This document shows positions 1-9,441 of a DNA stretch of 64,000 nucleotides, in pieces (position 1 is the first letter of the stretch; every line of letters starts with the position of its first letter). Under the pieces are notes generated by a model that saw only the letters and a list, made by a program, of their open reading frames with translations, made no database searches and was not told the DNA's origin. Made by a program: the position numbers and the translations under genes. This DNA comes from Eutrophomonas brisbanensis. Lineage in GTDB: Bacteria > Pseudomonadota > Gammaproteobacteria > Burkholderiales > Eutrophovitaceae. The stretch is taken from contig JAYQIQ010000004.1 in assembly GCA_038141705.1 (NCBI GenBank), positions 1,426,001 to 1,490,000 on the forward strand, read 5' to 3'.

Positions 1-222
1 GGTCACGAAGTAAAAATTTCAGTGAAAACATTGATCGGACCACTCGTCCGTGTCCAAGGAATCGCCACCGGGTCTCGCTCTCAGTTAGAGGAGTTAATTA
101 GGGCGATCGATTGCCATCAGGTCAAGCCTGTTATCGATTCCATATTCCCATTAGAGAAAGCGCAGGAAGCCTTTAACCACCTGAAGAGTGGCGCGCACTT
201 TGGAAAAATTGTGATTGCTTAG
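1..222 (+). CDS. Zinc-type alcohol dehydrogenase / quinone oxidoreductase family, C-terminal fragment
   Basis: The reading frame is open from base 1, so the gene began upstream and only its last 73 codons are present. The tail (VRVQGIATGSR, then a PVID..FPLEKAQEAF segment and a GAHFGKIVI end) is the usual C-terminus of medium-chain dehydrogenases of the alcohol dehydrogenase/quinone oxidoreductase type. In these, the A-[FHR]-HFGKIVI end follows the last helix of the catalytic domain. The Rossmann and zinc-binding parts lie outside the window, so metal dependence and substrate cannot be judged. It is co-directional with the acyl-CoA genes that follow but separated by about 210 bp in which I see no clear signal. 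Confidence 0.75.
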   Translation, partial: GHEVKISVKTLIGPLVRVQGIATGSRSQLEELIRAIDCHQVKPVIDSIFPLEKAQEAFNHLKSGAHFGKIVIA

Positions 223-436
223 TATGATTTCGATCAAGGGCCTCGAGTTTATTGGGGTATAATCCTGGACCTTGAGACGTGTCTGGCAAAGATTGTTTTG
301 GGGCAACCCAACCAATTGAATCTGAGGTTCACGAAATCTTGAAGTACTAAACAATGGGTCCTCGTCGAGGCCCTATTGTCCATGCCGATAACATCTCTTT
401 CAGACTTTCGTACATCGTAAAAACCGTGGGTAATTC

Positions 437-1615
437 ATGAGACCGTTAGAGGGTATAACTGTAGTTGCGCTTGAGCATGTGATCGCCGGACCGTTTTGTA
501 CGCGCCAACTTGCTGATCTGGGCGCAAGAATCATAAAGATTGAACGTCCAGCGGGCGGTGATCCTACCCGAGGGTATGACGATCGGGTAAATGGATTAGC
601 CTCACATTTTGTTTGGACCAACCGTTCCAAAGAGAGTATTACTCTTGATCTAAAGCAGGAGGAGGGCCGCGAAGTCGTGCATGACCTTCTGAAAGACGCG
701 GATGTTTTGCTGCAAAATCTTGCTCCGGGTGCTGCGGACAGGATGGGATTTTCGTATGAGAAATTAAAAGACAAGCATCCTCGCTTAATTTGTTGTGATA
801 TTTCTGGATACGGCGCAGACGGGCCCTACAGGGACAAAAAAGCTTACGACCTGTTAATTCAGGCTGAGTCCGGATTGGTTTCCATCACGGGTTCCCCCGA
901 TGAGCCAGCAAAGGCAGGATGTTCAATCGTAGATATATCTGCTGGTATGTATGCGCTTAGTAACATTCTCGCTGCGATTATTCAGAGAGGCAAAACCGGA
1001 AAGGGTTGTCGTATCGATATTTCGATGCTCGAGTCGATGTGTGAATGGATGAATTTCCCGCTCTACTACGCTTACGACGATGCTCCACCTCCAGTACGGG
1101 CAGGGGCGTCTCATGCAACCATTTATCCTTATGGGCCATTCCCAGTTGGAGATGGAAACACTGTGATGTTGGGATTACAAAATGAGAGGGAGTGGGCGAT
1201 TTTTTGCGACCAAGTATTGAGAAAACCGGAGCTTACGACTGATCCGCGTTTCTCATCAAACACGAAACGATCTGAATCTCGAAAGGCCCTCTTCGATATC
1301 ATTGTCGATACGTTCTCAACTATGACGTTAGCGGAGGTGACCGATAGATTGGATGCTGCAAAAATCGGGAATGCCTCAATGAATACGATGAAACAAGTTT
1401 GGGATCACGCCCAACTCGAATCGCGTAACCGATGGAGGATGGTTGATACGCCTGTCGGAAAAATAAAGTCTTTATTACCGCCAGGTATTCCGGAGGAATT
1501 TGATCCGAGAATGGATCCGATTCCAGCGGCTGGCGAGCACTCTACCGCGATTTTGAAAGAACTCGGTTACGGCGAAAACCGCATCGAAGAATTAAGACAG
1601 AAAAAAGTTATTTAA
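437..1615 (+). CDS. CaiB/BaiF family (class III) CoA-transferase
   Basis: At 392 residues this has normal family length. The N-terminus (LEGITVVALEHVIAGPF, then RQLADLGARIIKIERP and GGDPTRG) is the CoA-binding signature of family III CoA-transferases. The catalytic Asp that forms the acyl anhydride is expected in the AYDLLIQAESGL stretch, and D138 is present. The enzyme should move CoA between carboxylic acids in the cytoplasm, activating an acid without ATP. It is followed by aldehyde dehydrogenase, MaoC hydratase, acyl-CoA dehydrogenase and SDR genes in one direction, so a catabolic operon is likely. The substrate cannot be told from sequence; formyl-, succinyl- and mesaconyl-type transferases share this fold. 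Confidence 0.9.
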   Translation: MRPLEGITVVALEHVIAGPFCTRQLADLGARIIKIERPAGGDPTRGYDDRVNGLASHFVWTNRSKESITLDLKQEEGREVVHDLLKDADVLLQNLAPGAADRMGFSYEKLKDKHPRLICCDISGYGADGPYRDKKAYDLLIQAESGLVSITGSPDEPAKAGCSIVDISAGMYALSNILAAIIQRGKTGKGCRIDISMLESMCEWMNFPLYYAYDDAPPPVRAGASHATIYPYGPFPVGDGNTVMLGLQNEREWAIFCDQVLRKPELTTDPRFSSNTKRSESRKALFDIIVDTFSTMTLAEVTDRLDAAKIGNASMNTMKQVWDHAQLESRNRWRMVDTPVGKIKSLLPPGIPEEFDPRMDPIPAAGEHSTAILKELGYGENRIEELRQKKVI

Positions 1616-1647
1616 TTTAAAAAATTAGAATTTTCTTGGAGAAGTCA

Positions 1648-3101
1648 ATGAACGCATCAGAAATTCAGAACTACGCAATGCTCGTTAACGGGAAGCCTGT
1701 TCAGGCTCACAACGGGCAAACCTTGGACGTGATTGATCCGTGTAGCGGAAAACCTTTCGCGAGAATTCCCGACGGAGGCGAGGCTGACGTTGATGCTGCC
1801 GTAGCCGCTGCGCAAGCGGCGCTCGATGGAAAATGGGGAAAGACACCACCTGTTGAGCGTAGTCGTATTCTTCAGCGATGGGCGAACTTAATACTCGATC
1901 ACTTTGATGAGCTCTCGGAATTAGAGTCTCGTGATACCGGTAAACCGATTACGGCAGGGCGCGCAGATATTACTGCGACTGCGAGATATTTTGAATTCTA
2001 TGCTGGCGCAGCCGACAAACTACATGGGCATGTAATCCCTTACTTAGATGGATATAGCGTTAATGTTCATCGTGTTCCCCATGGTGTGACGGGACATATC
2101 ATCCCTTGGAATTATCCGGCGCAACAATATGGCAGAACCGTTGCGGCCGCGCTCGCAGTTGGGAATGCTGCTGTGGTGAAGCCCTCTGAGGATGCTTGTC
2201 TATCGACGATTAGAATTTCTCAGTTAGGTGTTGAGGCGGGCTTACCAGATGGCGCTCTTAACATGATCACCGGTCTGGGTGATAAAGCGGGGGCTGCTCT
2301 TGCTGCGCACAAGGGAATTAACTTTATGAGTTTCACGGGCTCGCCGAGGGTGGGAACGTTGGTTCAGGAGGCAACTGCGAAAATTTTGTGGCGTGCACTT
2401 TGGAGTTGGGTGGCAAGTCGCCGCAGTTGGTATTTGAGGATGCTGATTTTGCAAAAGCGTTACCGGTGGTGGTGAAGGCAATTATTCAGCATGCTGGCCA
2501 AACCTGCTCTGCTGGTAGCAGATTGCTTGTCCAGAAGAGTGTGTATGACGAGTTCGTTGGGGAAGTTGCGAAAGCTTTCAGCAAGGTTCGTGTCGGAACG
2601 CCTGATATGGATTTGGATTGTGGTCCTGTCATGAATGCGAAGCAGCAGGCGCTCGTCGAAGGCTTCCGGAAAGAAGCAATTGAAACCGGTATTCCGTTGC
2701 TTGCCGAGGGGCAGTTCGCAGATGGAATTGATAAGAATGGTTTTTGGGTGATGCCATCGTTGTTTGGAAATGTGCCACGTGATCATCGCCTCGCTTGTGA
2801 TGAGGTTTTCGGTCCCGTCCTCTCGGTTCTGCCATTTGACGACGAGGAAGATGCGGTTCGTTTGGCCAATGCAACAGACTATGGTTTAGTTGGTGCTGTG
2901 TGGACGAAAGATGGAAATCGTCAACAGCGTGTCGCGAAGCGAATGAATTGTGGTCAAGTTTTCATCAACAACTATGGAGCAGGTGGTGGTGTAGAGCTCC
3001 CGTTTGGTGGAATGAAGAAAAGTGGTCATGGACGTGAGAAAGGTTTTCTCGCATTGGAGCATTTCACAACCACGAAAACTATCGTGCATTTCCACGAGTA
3101 A
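1648..3101 (+). CDS. NAD(P)-dependent aldehyde dehydrogenase (frameshifted in this sequence)
   Basis: Two overlapping frames together make one aldehyde dehydrogenase of about 484 residues, the usual length. The first carries the N-terminal NAD-binding half (IPWNYP, FTGSPRVG); the second resumes at the catalytic glutamate motif (LELGGKSP) and contains the nucleophile in GQTCSAGSR. One base is missing in the AAAATTTT run near 2380-2387; restoring it joins the halves exactly inside the motif. ATG 1648 is preferred over the upstream TTG 1636 because GGAGAAG sits just before it. The family oxidises aldehydes to acids; betaine-aldehyde and hydroxymuconic-semialdehyde dehydrogenases are close types, but the substrate here is unknown. 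It lies between CoA-transferase and MaoC genes. Confidence 0.9.
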
Positions 3102-3124
3102 GCGGTGAAGTGAGGCCGAGCCCC

Positions 3125-3973
3125 ATGGATTCTTTCGAGAAATGGGTCGGAAGGACCGAGCGTACGACGGATCACGTTGATGCCGATCGGGTTTCAAAGA
3201 TGCACGCGACGCTCAGCGATGATTCGCCATCGATTCAAGTGGGGGATTCGGTGCCCCTATTGTGGCACTGGATGTTTTTCCCCGCTGTTGCGCACCGGGG
3301 AGAGTTGGGTCGAGACGGTCATCCGAAAAAGGGTGGTTTTCTGCCTCCCATCGATCTACCTCGCCGTATGTGGGCCGGAGGGCGACTCGAGTTTTCAAAG
3401 GCGATCGCCGTGGGTGAGGTGCTGGACCGAACGTCTACGATCAAATCCATAGCCCCTAAACAAGGGCGTTCGGGCAAGATGGTGTTTGTTACTGTTGAGC
3501 ATCAAATCAACTGCGGTGGTTCTAATCGACTAACGGAGCAGCACGATATCGTTTATCGAGAGGACCCAAACTCGACGAGTAATTCCGCTCCTAGCTACAT
3601 CGATGCTCCTTCGAGTTGGGAGCACACTTTCGATATCATCCCTGATCCGGTAACGTTATTTCGTTACTCTGCTTTGACGTTCAACGGTCATCGGATTCAT
3701 TACGATCGGAAATATTGCAACGAAGTAGAAGGTTACCCTGGTCTTGTGGTGCACGGGCCTTTGATAGCGACCTATCTTGTTAAATTGCTAATAGAGCGTT
3801 ACCCGAATGTCGATGTCGATGCGTTTCAGTTTAGGGCAATGAAACCGATTTTTGACTTACACTCTTTTTCAGTGTTTTCAGAACAGCAAAGTGAGACGGA
3901 GATTATGCTCTGGGCTGCGGATCACGAGGGACATGTAAACATGAAAGCGAATGCGGTCGTACGTAGTCGCTAG
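3125..3973 (+). CDS. MaoC/FAS1-type acyl-CoA dehydratase (mesaconyl-CoA hydratase-like)
   Basis: The protein has two hot-dog halves: an N-terminal FAS1-like dehydratase part containing WHWMFF and PRRMWAGGRLEF, and a C-terminal part with the segment FRYSALTFNGHRIHYD followed by GYPGLVVHGPL, typical of mesaconyl- and itaconyl-CoA hydratases. The Asn-Gly-His-x-Ile-His-x-Asp pattern supplies the catalytic His. ATG 3125 is chosen because TGAGG lies about nine bases upstream; an in-frame GTG at 3110 is the alternative. It probably hydrates or dehydrates a short branched or dicarboxylic acyl-CoA made by the neighbouring CoA-transferase and acyl-CoA dehydrogenase. The 20-bp gap to the next gene suggests one transcript. 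Confidence 0.85.
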   Translation: MDSFEKWVGRTERTTDHVDADRVSKMHATLSDDSPSIQVGDSVPLLWHWMFFPAVAHRGELGRDGHPKKGGFLPPIDLPRRMWAGGRLEFSKAIAVGEVLDRTSTIKSIAPKQGRSGKMVFVTVEHQINCGGSNRLTEQHDIVYREDPNSTSNSAPSYIDAPSSWEHTFDIIPDPVTLFRYSALTFNGHRIHYDRKYCNEVEGYPGLVVHGPLIATYLVKLLIERYPNVDVDAFQFRAMKPIFDLHSFSVFSEQQSETEIMLWAADHEGHVNMKANAVVRSR

Positions 3974-3994
3974 TCGAATTGAGAGAGAAAGTGG

Positions 3995-5161
3995 ATGATG
4001 GATTTTTCTTCTGACGAAAGATGTAGGGAAATTAGAGATGGTGTGAGGGCTGTTTGCGAACAATTTCCTGATGAATATCATCGTGACATTGATTCTCATC
4101 GAGATTATCCCGAAGCATTTGTAACCGCGCTCACTGAAGCTGGTTGGTTATCTGCGATGATCCCCGAAGAGTTTGGGGGATCCGGTCTCGGGCTGGTAGA
4201 GGCCTCTGTCATCATGGAGGAAATCAATCGTTGCGGCGGTAATGCCGGGGCATGTCATGGCCAAATGTACAACATGGGTACGCTACTTCGACATGGTTCT
4301 GATGAACAAAAAGCAGAGTACCTTCCGAAGATTGCAAGCGGGGCTTTGCGGCTTCAGTCTATGGGGGTTACTGAGCCTACGACTGGAACTGACACTACCA
4401 AGATCAAAACTTTTGCTCGTAGAGACGGCGACCGGTATATCGTAAATGGTCAGAAAGTATGGATATCACGTGTACAACATTCAGACTTGATGATTTTGTT
4501 AGCAAGAACGACGCCGCTCGATCAGGTCCAGAAAAAATCAGAAGGAATGTCAATTTTTATTGTTGATCTCCACCAAGCGCTGAAGAAGGGTATGACGGTC
4601 CGCAAGATCGAGAATATGGTCAATCACGAAACCAATGAGTTGTTTTTTGATGACCTCGAGATACCGGTGGAAAATCTAATCGGCGAAGAGGGGAAGGGGT
4701 TCAAATATATCCTAGATGGGTTGAATGCTGAGAGAACCCTGATAGCGGCTGAATGTATTGGAGATGGATATTGGTTCGTAGAGCGGGCATCTAACTACGC
4801 GTCCGATCGTGTCGTTTTTGGCCGTCCGATTGGGCAGAATCAGGGTATCCAATTTCCAATCAGTGAAGCCTTTATTGAAGTTGAGGCTGCAAATTTAATG
4901 CGTTGGAAAGCTTGTGAGCTATTTGATGCGCATGAGCCCTGTGGAGCTGAAGCGAACATGGCGAAGTATCTAGCAGCTAAAGCCTCGTGGGAGGCAGCGA
5001 ACGCGTGCCTACAAACGCATGGTGGTTTCGGTTTTGCGGCAGAGTACGATATCGAGAGAAAATTTAGAGAGACGCGCTTGTACCAAGTGGCGCCAGTCTC
5101 AACGAATTTAATTCTGTCCTACATCTCTGAGCACATCCTGGGGATGCCCAGATCTTTCTAA
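3995..5161 (+). CDS. Acyl-CoA dehydrogenase, FAD-dependent
   Basis: This is a 388-residue acyl-CoA dehydrogenase: an N-terminal helical domain with IPEEFGGSGLG, the FAD-contact segment MGVTEPTTGTD, and a C-terminal four-helix domain with QTHGGFGFAAEYDIER. The medium-chain catalytic Glu near the C-terminus (YEGTS in the classic enzyme) is absent; here it reads YQVAPVSTN. A Glu in LNAER (E246) lies at the helix position used by isovaleryl- and long-chain acyl-CoA dehydrogenases, so the enzyme is probably active with the alternative catalytic base. It desaturates an acyl-CoA at the alpha-beta bond and passes electrons to ETF. The neighbouring hydratase and SDR could complete the oxidation. Confidence 0.9.
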   Translation: MMDFSSDERCREIRDGVRAVCEQFPDEYHRDIDSHRDYPEAFVTALTEAGWLSAMIPEEFGGSGLGLVEASVIMEEINRCGGNAGACHGQMYNMGTLLRHGSDEQKAEYLPKIASGALRLQSMGVTEPTTGTDTTKIKTFARRDGDRYIVNGQKVWISRVQHSDLMILLARTTPLDQVQKKSEGMSIFIVDLHQALKKGMTVRKIENMVNHETNELFFDDLEIPVENLIGEEGKGFKYILDGLNAERTLIAAECIGDGYWFVERASNYASDRVVFGRPIGQNQGIQFPISEAFIEVEAANLMRWKACELFDAHEPCGAEANMAKYLAAKASWEAANACLQTHGGFGFAAEYDIERKFRETRLYQVAPVSTNLILSYISEHILGMPRSF

Positions 5162-5177
5162 AATACTGGGGGTACAA

Positions 5178-5959
5178 ATGGATCTCAATCTGAGAGGAAA
5201 AACCGCGGTTATTACGGGCGCATCGAAGGGGATAGGGTTTGCAGTTGCCAATGCTCTTGCGGAGGAGGGGTGTGATCTGCATATCGTGTCGCGATCGAGT
5301 GAGGGTATTGAAAAAGCGGCGACAGATATTCAGTCAAAGTATGCAGTCAAAGTTACCGCTCACGCGCTTGACTTATCTCAGAGTGAAAGTGCAACGGCTT
5401 TGTTTAAGCGCGTAAAAAAATTGACATTCTCGTGAATAATGCTGGTGCGATTCCGGGAGGAGATTTAGAAAAGGTAGACGAGCAGACGTGGAGATCCGCA
5501 TGGGATTTGAAGGTCTTCGGATACATCAATCTTTGTCGACTTTTTTATGGCGCGATGAAAGCGCAGGCACATGGAGTGATTGTGAATGTGACAGGACTTG
5601 CCGCTGATCGATTAGATACAAATTACATCGCGGGATCATCTGCTAATGCATCGCTAAATGCGTTTAGCCGTGCGTTGGGAAGTAATAGTTTCAAAGATGG
5701 AATTCGAGTCCTTGCAGTCAGTCCAGGTGCAGTAGAGACCGAGCGTATGGTTGGGCTCATGAAAACAAAATCGGAAACCCAGTTCGGTGATGCGTCTAGA
5801 TGGCGGGAGCTTTTGAAGGGGCTGCCCTATGAGCGGGCCGCTACGGTTGAAGAGGTTGCTAACGTCGTACTGTTTCTGGCCTCACCAAAGGCCTCTTACC
5901 TCAGCGGAATCGTGGTTAACGTTGATGGTGGGCAAAACGCGCGAGGGGGCGCATTTTAA
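5178..5959 (+). CDS. Short-chain dehydrogenase/reductase (SDR), frameshifted; atypical active site
   Basis: The N-terminal part has the TGASKGIG cofactor motif. The frame is lost at a run of seven A (about 5412-5418). Adding one A restores IDILVNNAG, the conserved NNAG motif, and yields about 260 residues, the normal SDR size. A GGGGGTACAA element directly before ATG 5178 is a strong ribosome site. In the active-site region the usual YxxxK is replaced: the sequence is NYIAGSSANA, with Ser where Lys normally lies, although a VNVTG strand precedes it. The enzyme may therefore use another mechanism or have a binding role. It is the last gene of the acyl-CoA block, followed by a terminator hairpin. 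Confidence 0.85.
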
Positions 5960-5985
5960 CGTCTATTCCAAATATTAATGGATTC

Positions 5986-6026
5986 TAATAGGGTCAAAAC
6001 ATATATACATATTTTTGACCCTATTA
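5986..6026. terminator. Bidirectional terminator hairpin
   Basis: A perfect 14-bp inverted repeat (TAATAGGGTCAAAA and its complement) surrounds a 13-base AT-rich loop. It sits between two convergent genes, the SDR on the plus strand and the enolase-superfamily gene on the minus strand. The arms end in A/T runs on both sides, so it could stop transcription from either direction. The direct repeat ATTAATGG flanks it. Confidence 0.75.
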
Positions 6027-6038
6027 ATGGACATAGAT

Positions 6039-7172
6039 TTACAGGACTCTCTCCCCAAATTTTGAAACAGCAGATTCTGAAAGTCTTAGTCCTAAACCGG
6101 GTTCCTTATTTAGCGTTAACCAACCCTCCGAAATTGATGGGGGGTTCTCATACAATTCCGCTTGCAATGGATCGCGCTCGGGATCAGTAAACGATTCGAC
6201 AATACAGCCCGCTGGACTCGAGGCTACGATGTGTGCATGAATAAAGCAGTCATGATGAGGCGCTACTTGTACGTGATTGAGTTCGCACAAAGCAGTCAGT
6301 TTTCTTCCTTCGGTGAAGCCTCCTGTCATCGTGCAGTCAAATTGTAAGATATCAATCGATTTTTCATCAACCAAGGATCGGCAACCCCAGCTGGTTAACT
6401 CGCTTTCTCCAGCTGATAGTGGTATCGCAGTTTTAGAGGATAGTATTTGTAACTCTCTTCGATCATCCGCCCACCTCACCGGCTCCTCTAGCCATCGTGG
6501 TTTTAAGGGTTCAATTAATCGCGCGCCCTCAATAGCGGTTTGAAGATCCCAACCTCTGTTGACGTCAACCATTAAGTCATGTTCCCAACCAATAGTCTCT
6601 CTAACTACCTCTAATCTTTCAACGTCCTCTTTGAGCGCAACCCCCCCGGCTTTCGCTTTAAATCCCCTGTGGCCTTGTTCTTTGAGCATCTGAATTTCGT
6701 CTTTGAGTTCCACTAAGTCTTTTCCGTCTCGATAATATGCGCAGGTTACATAGCAAGGAACTTCGTCTCTGTATCCACCAAAAATTTTGTAGAGGGGCAA
6801 ATTCGCAGTTTTACCTATGATGTCCCAACAGCAAATATCTACGGCTGCGCTAATGCGCATCAATGCTTCTTTACCCCATCCCTTTTCGTGAGCGATGCGC
6901 GAGTAGGTGAGACTAAATAGTTGCTGAAATAATTTTTCAGGAGCGAGAGGATCTGCTCCAATAATTTTTTCTCCAATACCAGTTTTGAAGCAGTGAACGG
7001 CAGCCTCGATTGGGGTGTAGCTTGTTGCGATACCAAAGCCCTCAATCCCTTCGTCGGTTTTCATTCGAACTAAAATTTCATTCGCCCGAGGAACGATGAA
7101 GTGGCTAACCCAATGGGGTCGCCCGGTGTCAGGGGCTCTTAGTATGTGTACCTCTAATTCAGTAATTTTCAT
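6039..7172 (-). CDS. Mandelate racemase/muconate lactonizing enzyme family (enolase superfamily) dehydratase
   Basis: This is a 377-residue member of the enolase superfamily. It has an N-terminal capping domain followed by a TIM barrel with K172-A-K174 (the KxK catalytic pair in GFKAKAG), metal ligands D203 (MVDVN), E229/E230 (LEEP) and E256 (AGESE), and a H306/H307 pair in APHHD. These features fit sugar-acid dehydratases and mandelate racemases, which abstract an alpha proton from a carboxylate using Mg2+. The exact acid cannot be fixed. The MFS gene on the same strand could import the substrate. There is no strong ribosome site; ATG 7172 is the only good start. Confidence 0.85.
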   Translation of the reverse strand: MKITELEVHILRAPDTGRPHWVSHFIVPRANEILVRMKTDEGIEGFGIATSYTPIEAAVHCFKTGIGEKIIGADPLAPEKLFQQLFSLTYSRIAHEKGWGKEALMRISAAVDICCWDIIGKTANLPLYKIFGGYRDEVPCYVTCAYYRDGKDLVELKDEIQMLKEQGHRGFKAKAGGVALKEDVERLEVVRETIGWEHDLMVDVNRGWDLQTAIEGARLIEPLKPRWLEEPVRWADDRRELQILSSKTAIPLSAGESELTSWGCRSLVDEKSIDILQFDCTMTGGFTEGRKLTALCELNHVQVAPHHDCFIHAHIVASSPAGCIVESFTDPERDPLQAELYENPPSISEGWLTLNKEPGLGLRLSESAVSKFGERVL

Positions 7173-7278
7173 TTTGTTATCTTTTCGTTCAGTAAAGTTA
7201 TTTTAGTTTAGTTCATGGCGCTGAGAATGGTGTTTCTACTTGGATCTCGATGCCAAAAATTGTTTTCGACATCAGGAT

Positions 7279-8483
7279 TTATGAGGCAGTGGCGACGTTC
7301 ACAACTCCCTGCTGCTTAACACCGATAGCCGCCGCGATCGCAGTTATTTGGAATATCCCGATCATGATGAGAATCCATGCTGGGTGGTGCAAGTCCATGA
7401 CAAGTCCGAAGATTGGGGGCGCCAATGCTATGCCAACATCTAACCCAGAGTATACGACTCCATAGACTCGCCCCGTTGCTCCCTTCGGCGTTGCCGACCG
7501 GACCAATAGGTCTCTGGAGGGGCCGACAAGTCCAGCTCCAAATCCTATTACCGCCATGAGGGGAATCACCGACCATCCTCCCAGAAAGCCGAATGATAAA
7601 AATATCGCCGTCAAGCCCGCGATCGATAATGAGAAGCCGATGATTTTGTCGTGCGGGTATTTACCTGAAGCTAGAAATCCTCCAAAAAATAAACCTACTG
7701 CACTGGAAATCATGTATGCAGTAACGCCCCCAATTGCCAAGGTATGTGGGACTGCATACACTTCTCCAATTGCAAGCGGTGCAAAACTCTGAATTCCTCC
7801 GAAAGCAAGTGCGGAAATTAAAAAGAAACCAAAACACATCCAAATACACTTCAATTTTAGAAATGCTAAACCAGGCTGTGCTTTTTGATTTTCAAATTTG
7901 AATTTTGAGCGGTCGCTAATTTCCTCAGATCGTAGATTTATAAATAACGTAGCAAGCACCACAAATGCAACGATTGCACTCATCGCTACTGCCGTTCTCC
8001 AATCGAAGAGTGTCGCGAACCCAACGAGAAATATTGGTGCTGCTGCCCAACCTAACGCTCCTGAAATACCGTGAACGCTATATGCGTGCCCAAGCCTCTC
8101 GGGGTTCACTTTTTATTGAGTAGAGAATAATCAGCTGGATGAAAGACGCTGTTACCTAATCCGGCAATTGCTGCGAATACGAGTAGCGAACCGTAGGTAT
8201 CGCTCAAGGAAAAACCTATTGAGGCAATACCACTCAGCCCTAAACCTGCGATGATCGAACTTACTGCCCCAAAACGATCAACGACAAATCCAGCGAGTAT
8301 TTGTCCTAGACCGGATACGACGAAGAACGCAGTCATGAGTAACCCGAGCTCCGCGTTGCTCAACCCAAATTCGAGTTTGATCCAAGGAAATAGGGGGAGT
8401 ATTAGATGAAAGAAATGAGATGTGCCGTGACCGAGACCGATAAGTCCTATGATCTTGTAGTCATGTCTTACAGTATTTTCCAT
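7279..8483 (-). CDS. MFS transporter (frameshifted)
   Basis: Two minus-strand frames form one major-facilitator protein of about 400 residues and twelve hydrophobic segments. The first reads MENTVRHDYK and then IIGLIGLGHGTSHF, and ends at SLLNKK. The second resumes with NPERLGHAYSVHGISG, a typical MFS cytoplasmic-loop/helix-5 region. One A is missing from the AAAAA run near 8109-8114. It is an inner-membrane carrier, possibly for the sugar acid or aromatic acid handled by the neighbouring dehydratase; that link is inference from position. It lies upstream of the dehydratase on the same strand with about 106 bp between, so separate expression is possible. Confidence 0.85.
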
Positions 8484-8663
8484 ACGTTTAATTTTTAACT
8501 TTAAGCGCGACTGTTTCCATGTCGGTGTATCAAACGAAGTTTCGGAGTGTATGCTTTTCTTAAACTATGGTCTACCAAAACTAAGAGCTGACTTTTAAAT
8601 TGGGATTATGCAAATCGTTTACACTGGCACGCTTAATTTGAAATGGAACCGAAGGGGGTACGT

Positions 8664-9439
8664 GTGGATCTCAAATTGAAGGGTACCAAAGCGATTGTCA
8701 CCGCTGGAGCAAATGGAATCGGCTTAAACATTACGGAGAGGTTAGTCAACGAGGGCGCAAATGTTTATATCTGCGATATCGATACCTCGGCGCTAGTGGC
8801 TGCGAAAGAAAAACTTCCAACTATTCGAACTGGAGTATGCGATGTGTCCGATAGGTCACAAGTTGCGGGCATGGTCTCTGAGGCGACCGATTTTCTCGGT
8901 GGGCTCGATTGCTTAGTGAATAACGCGGGAATTGCAGGACCCACTGGTTTGTTTCATGAGATCGATCCGCTAGATTGGGATCGATGTATACAAGTTTGTC
9001 TGACAGGCCAATTCAATTGCGCTCGCCTAGTCGTTGATCATCTAAAAAAATCTGAGAATCCATCTATCGTCAATTTATCATCAGCCGCGGGTAAGTTTGG
9101 GTTTCCGAACCGCGCACCCTATTCGGCTGCCAAGTGGGGGTGGTGGGTTTTACGAAGTCACTCTCGATGGAGCTTGGAAAGCACGGAATCCGGTGTAACG
9201 CAATTTTACCGGGACCCGTCGATGGCGAGAGAATCCGAAGTGTGATTTCAGAGAAGGCGAAAATCGCGGGTAAGACATTTGAGGAATTTACGCAGACATG
9301 GTTATCAATGGCCTCTATAAAAGAGCTCATCGACCCACAGCAAATTGCTGATTTGATCGCCTTTATCGTCTCTCCACTCGGGAAGACAATCTCTGGGCAA
9401 GCCCTCAGCGTTGATGGAGATATGCAGGGACTGATGTGA
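8664..9439 (+). CDS. SDR family oxidoreductase (frameshifted)
   Basis: This is a classical SDR of about 258 residues with TAGANGIG near the N-terminus, VNNAG, the active-site Ser strand VNLSSAAG and Tyr-x-x-x-Lys in YSAAK. The frame breaks at GGGGG near 9136-9140; adding one G joins YSAAKWG to VVGFTKSLSMELG, the expected helix. I choose GTG 8664 because GGGGGTACGT precedes it exactly as GGGGGTACAA precedes the SDR at 5178, and both continue with a matching D-L-x-L-x-G N-terminus; ATG 8643 would add seven residues. It should oxidise or reduce a hydroxyl or keto group with NAD(P). It meets pobA tail to tail with a two-base gap. Confidence 0.85.
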
Positions 9440-9441
9440 TT

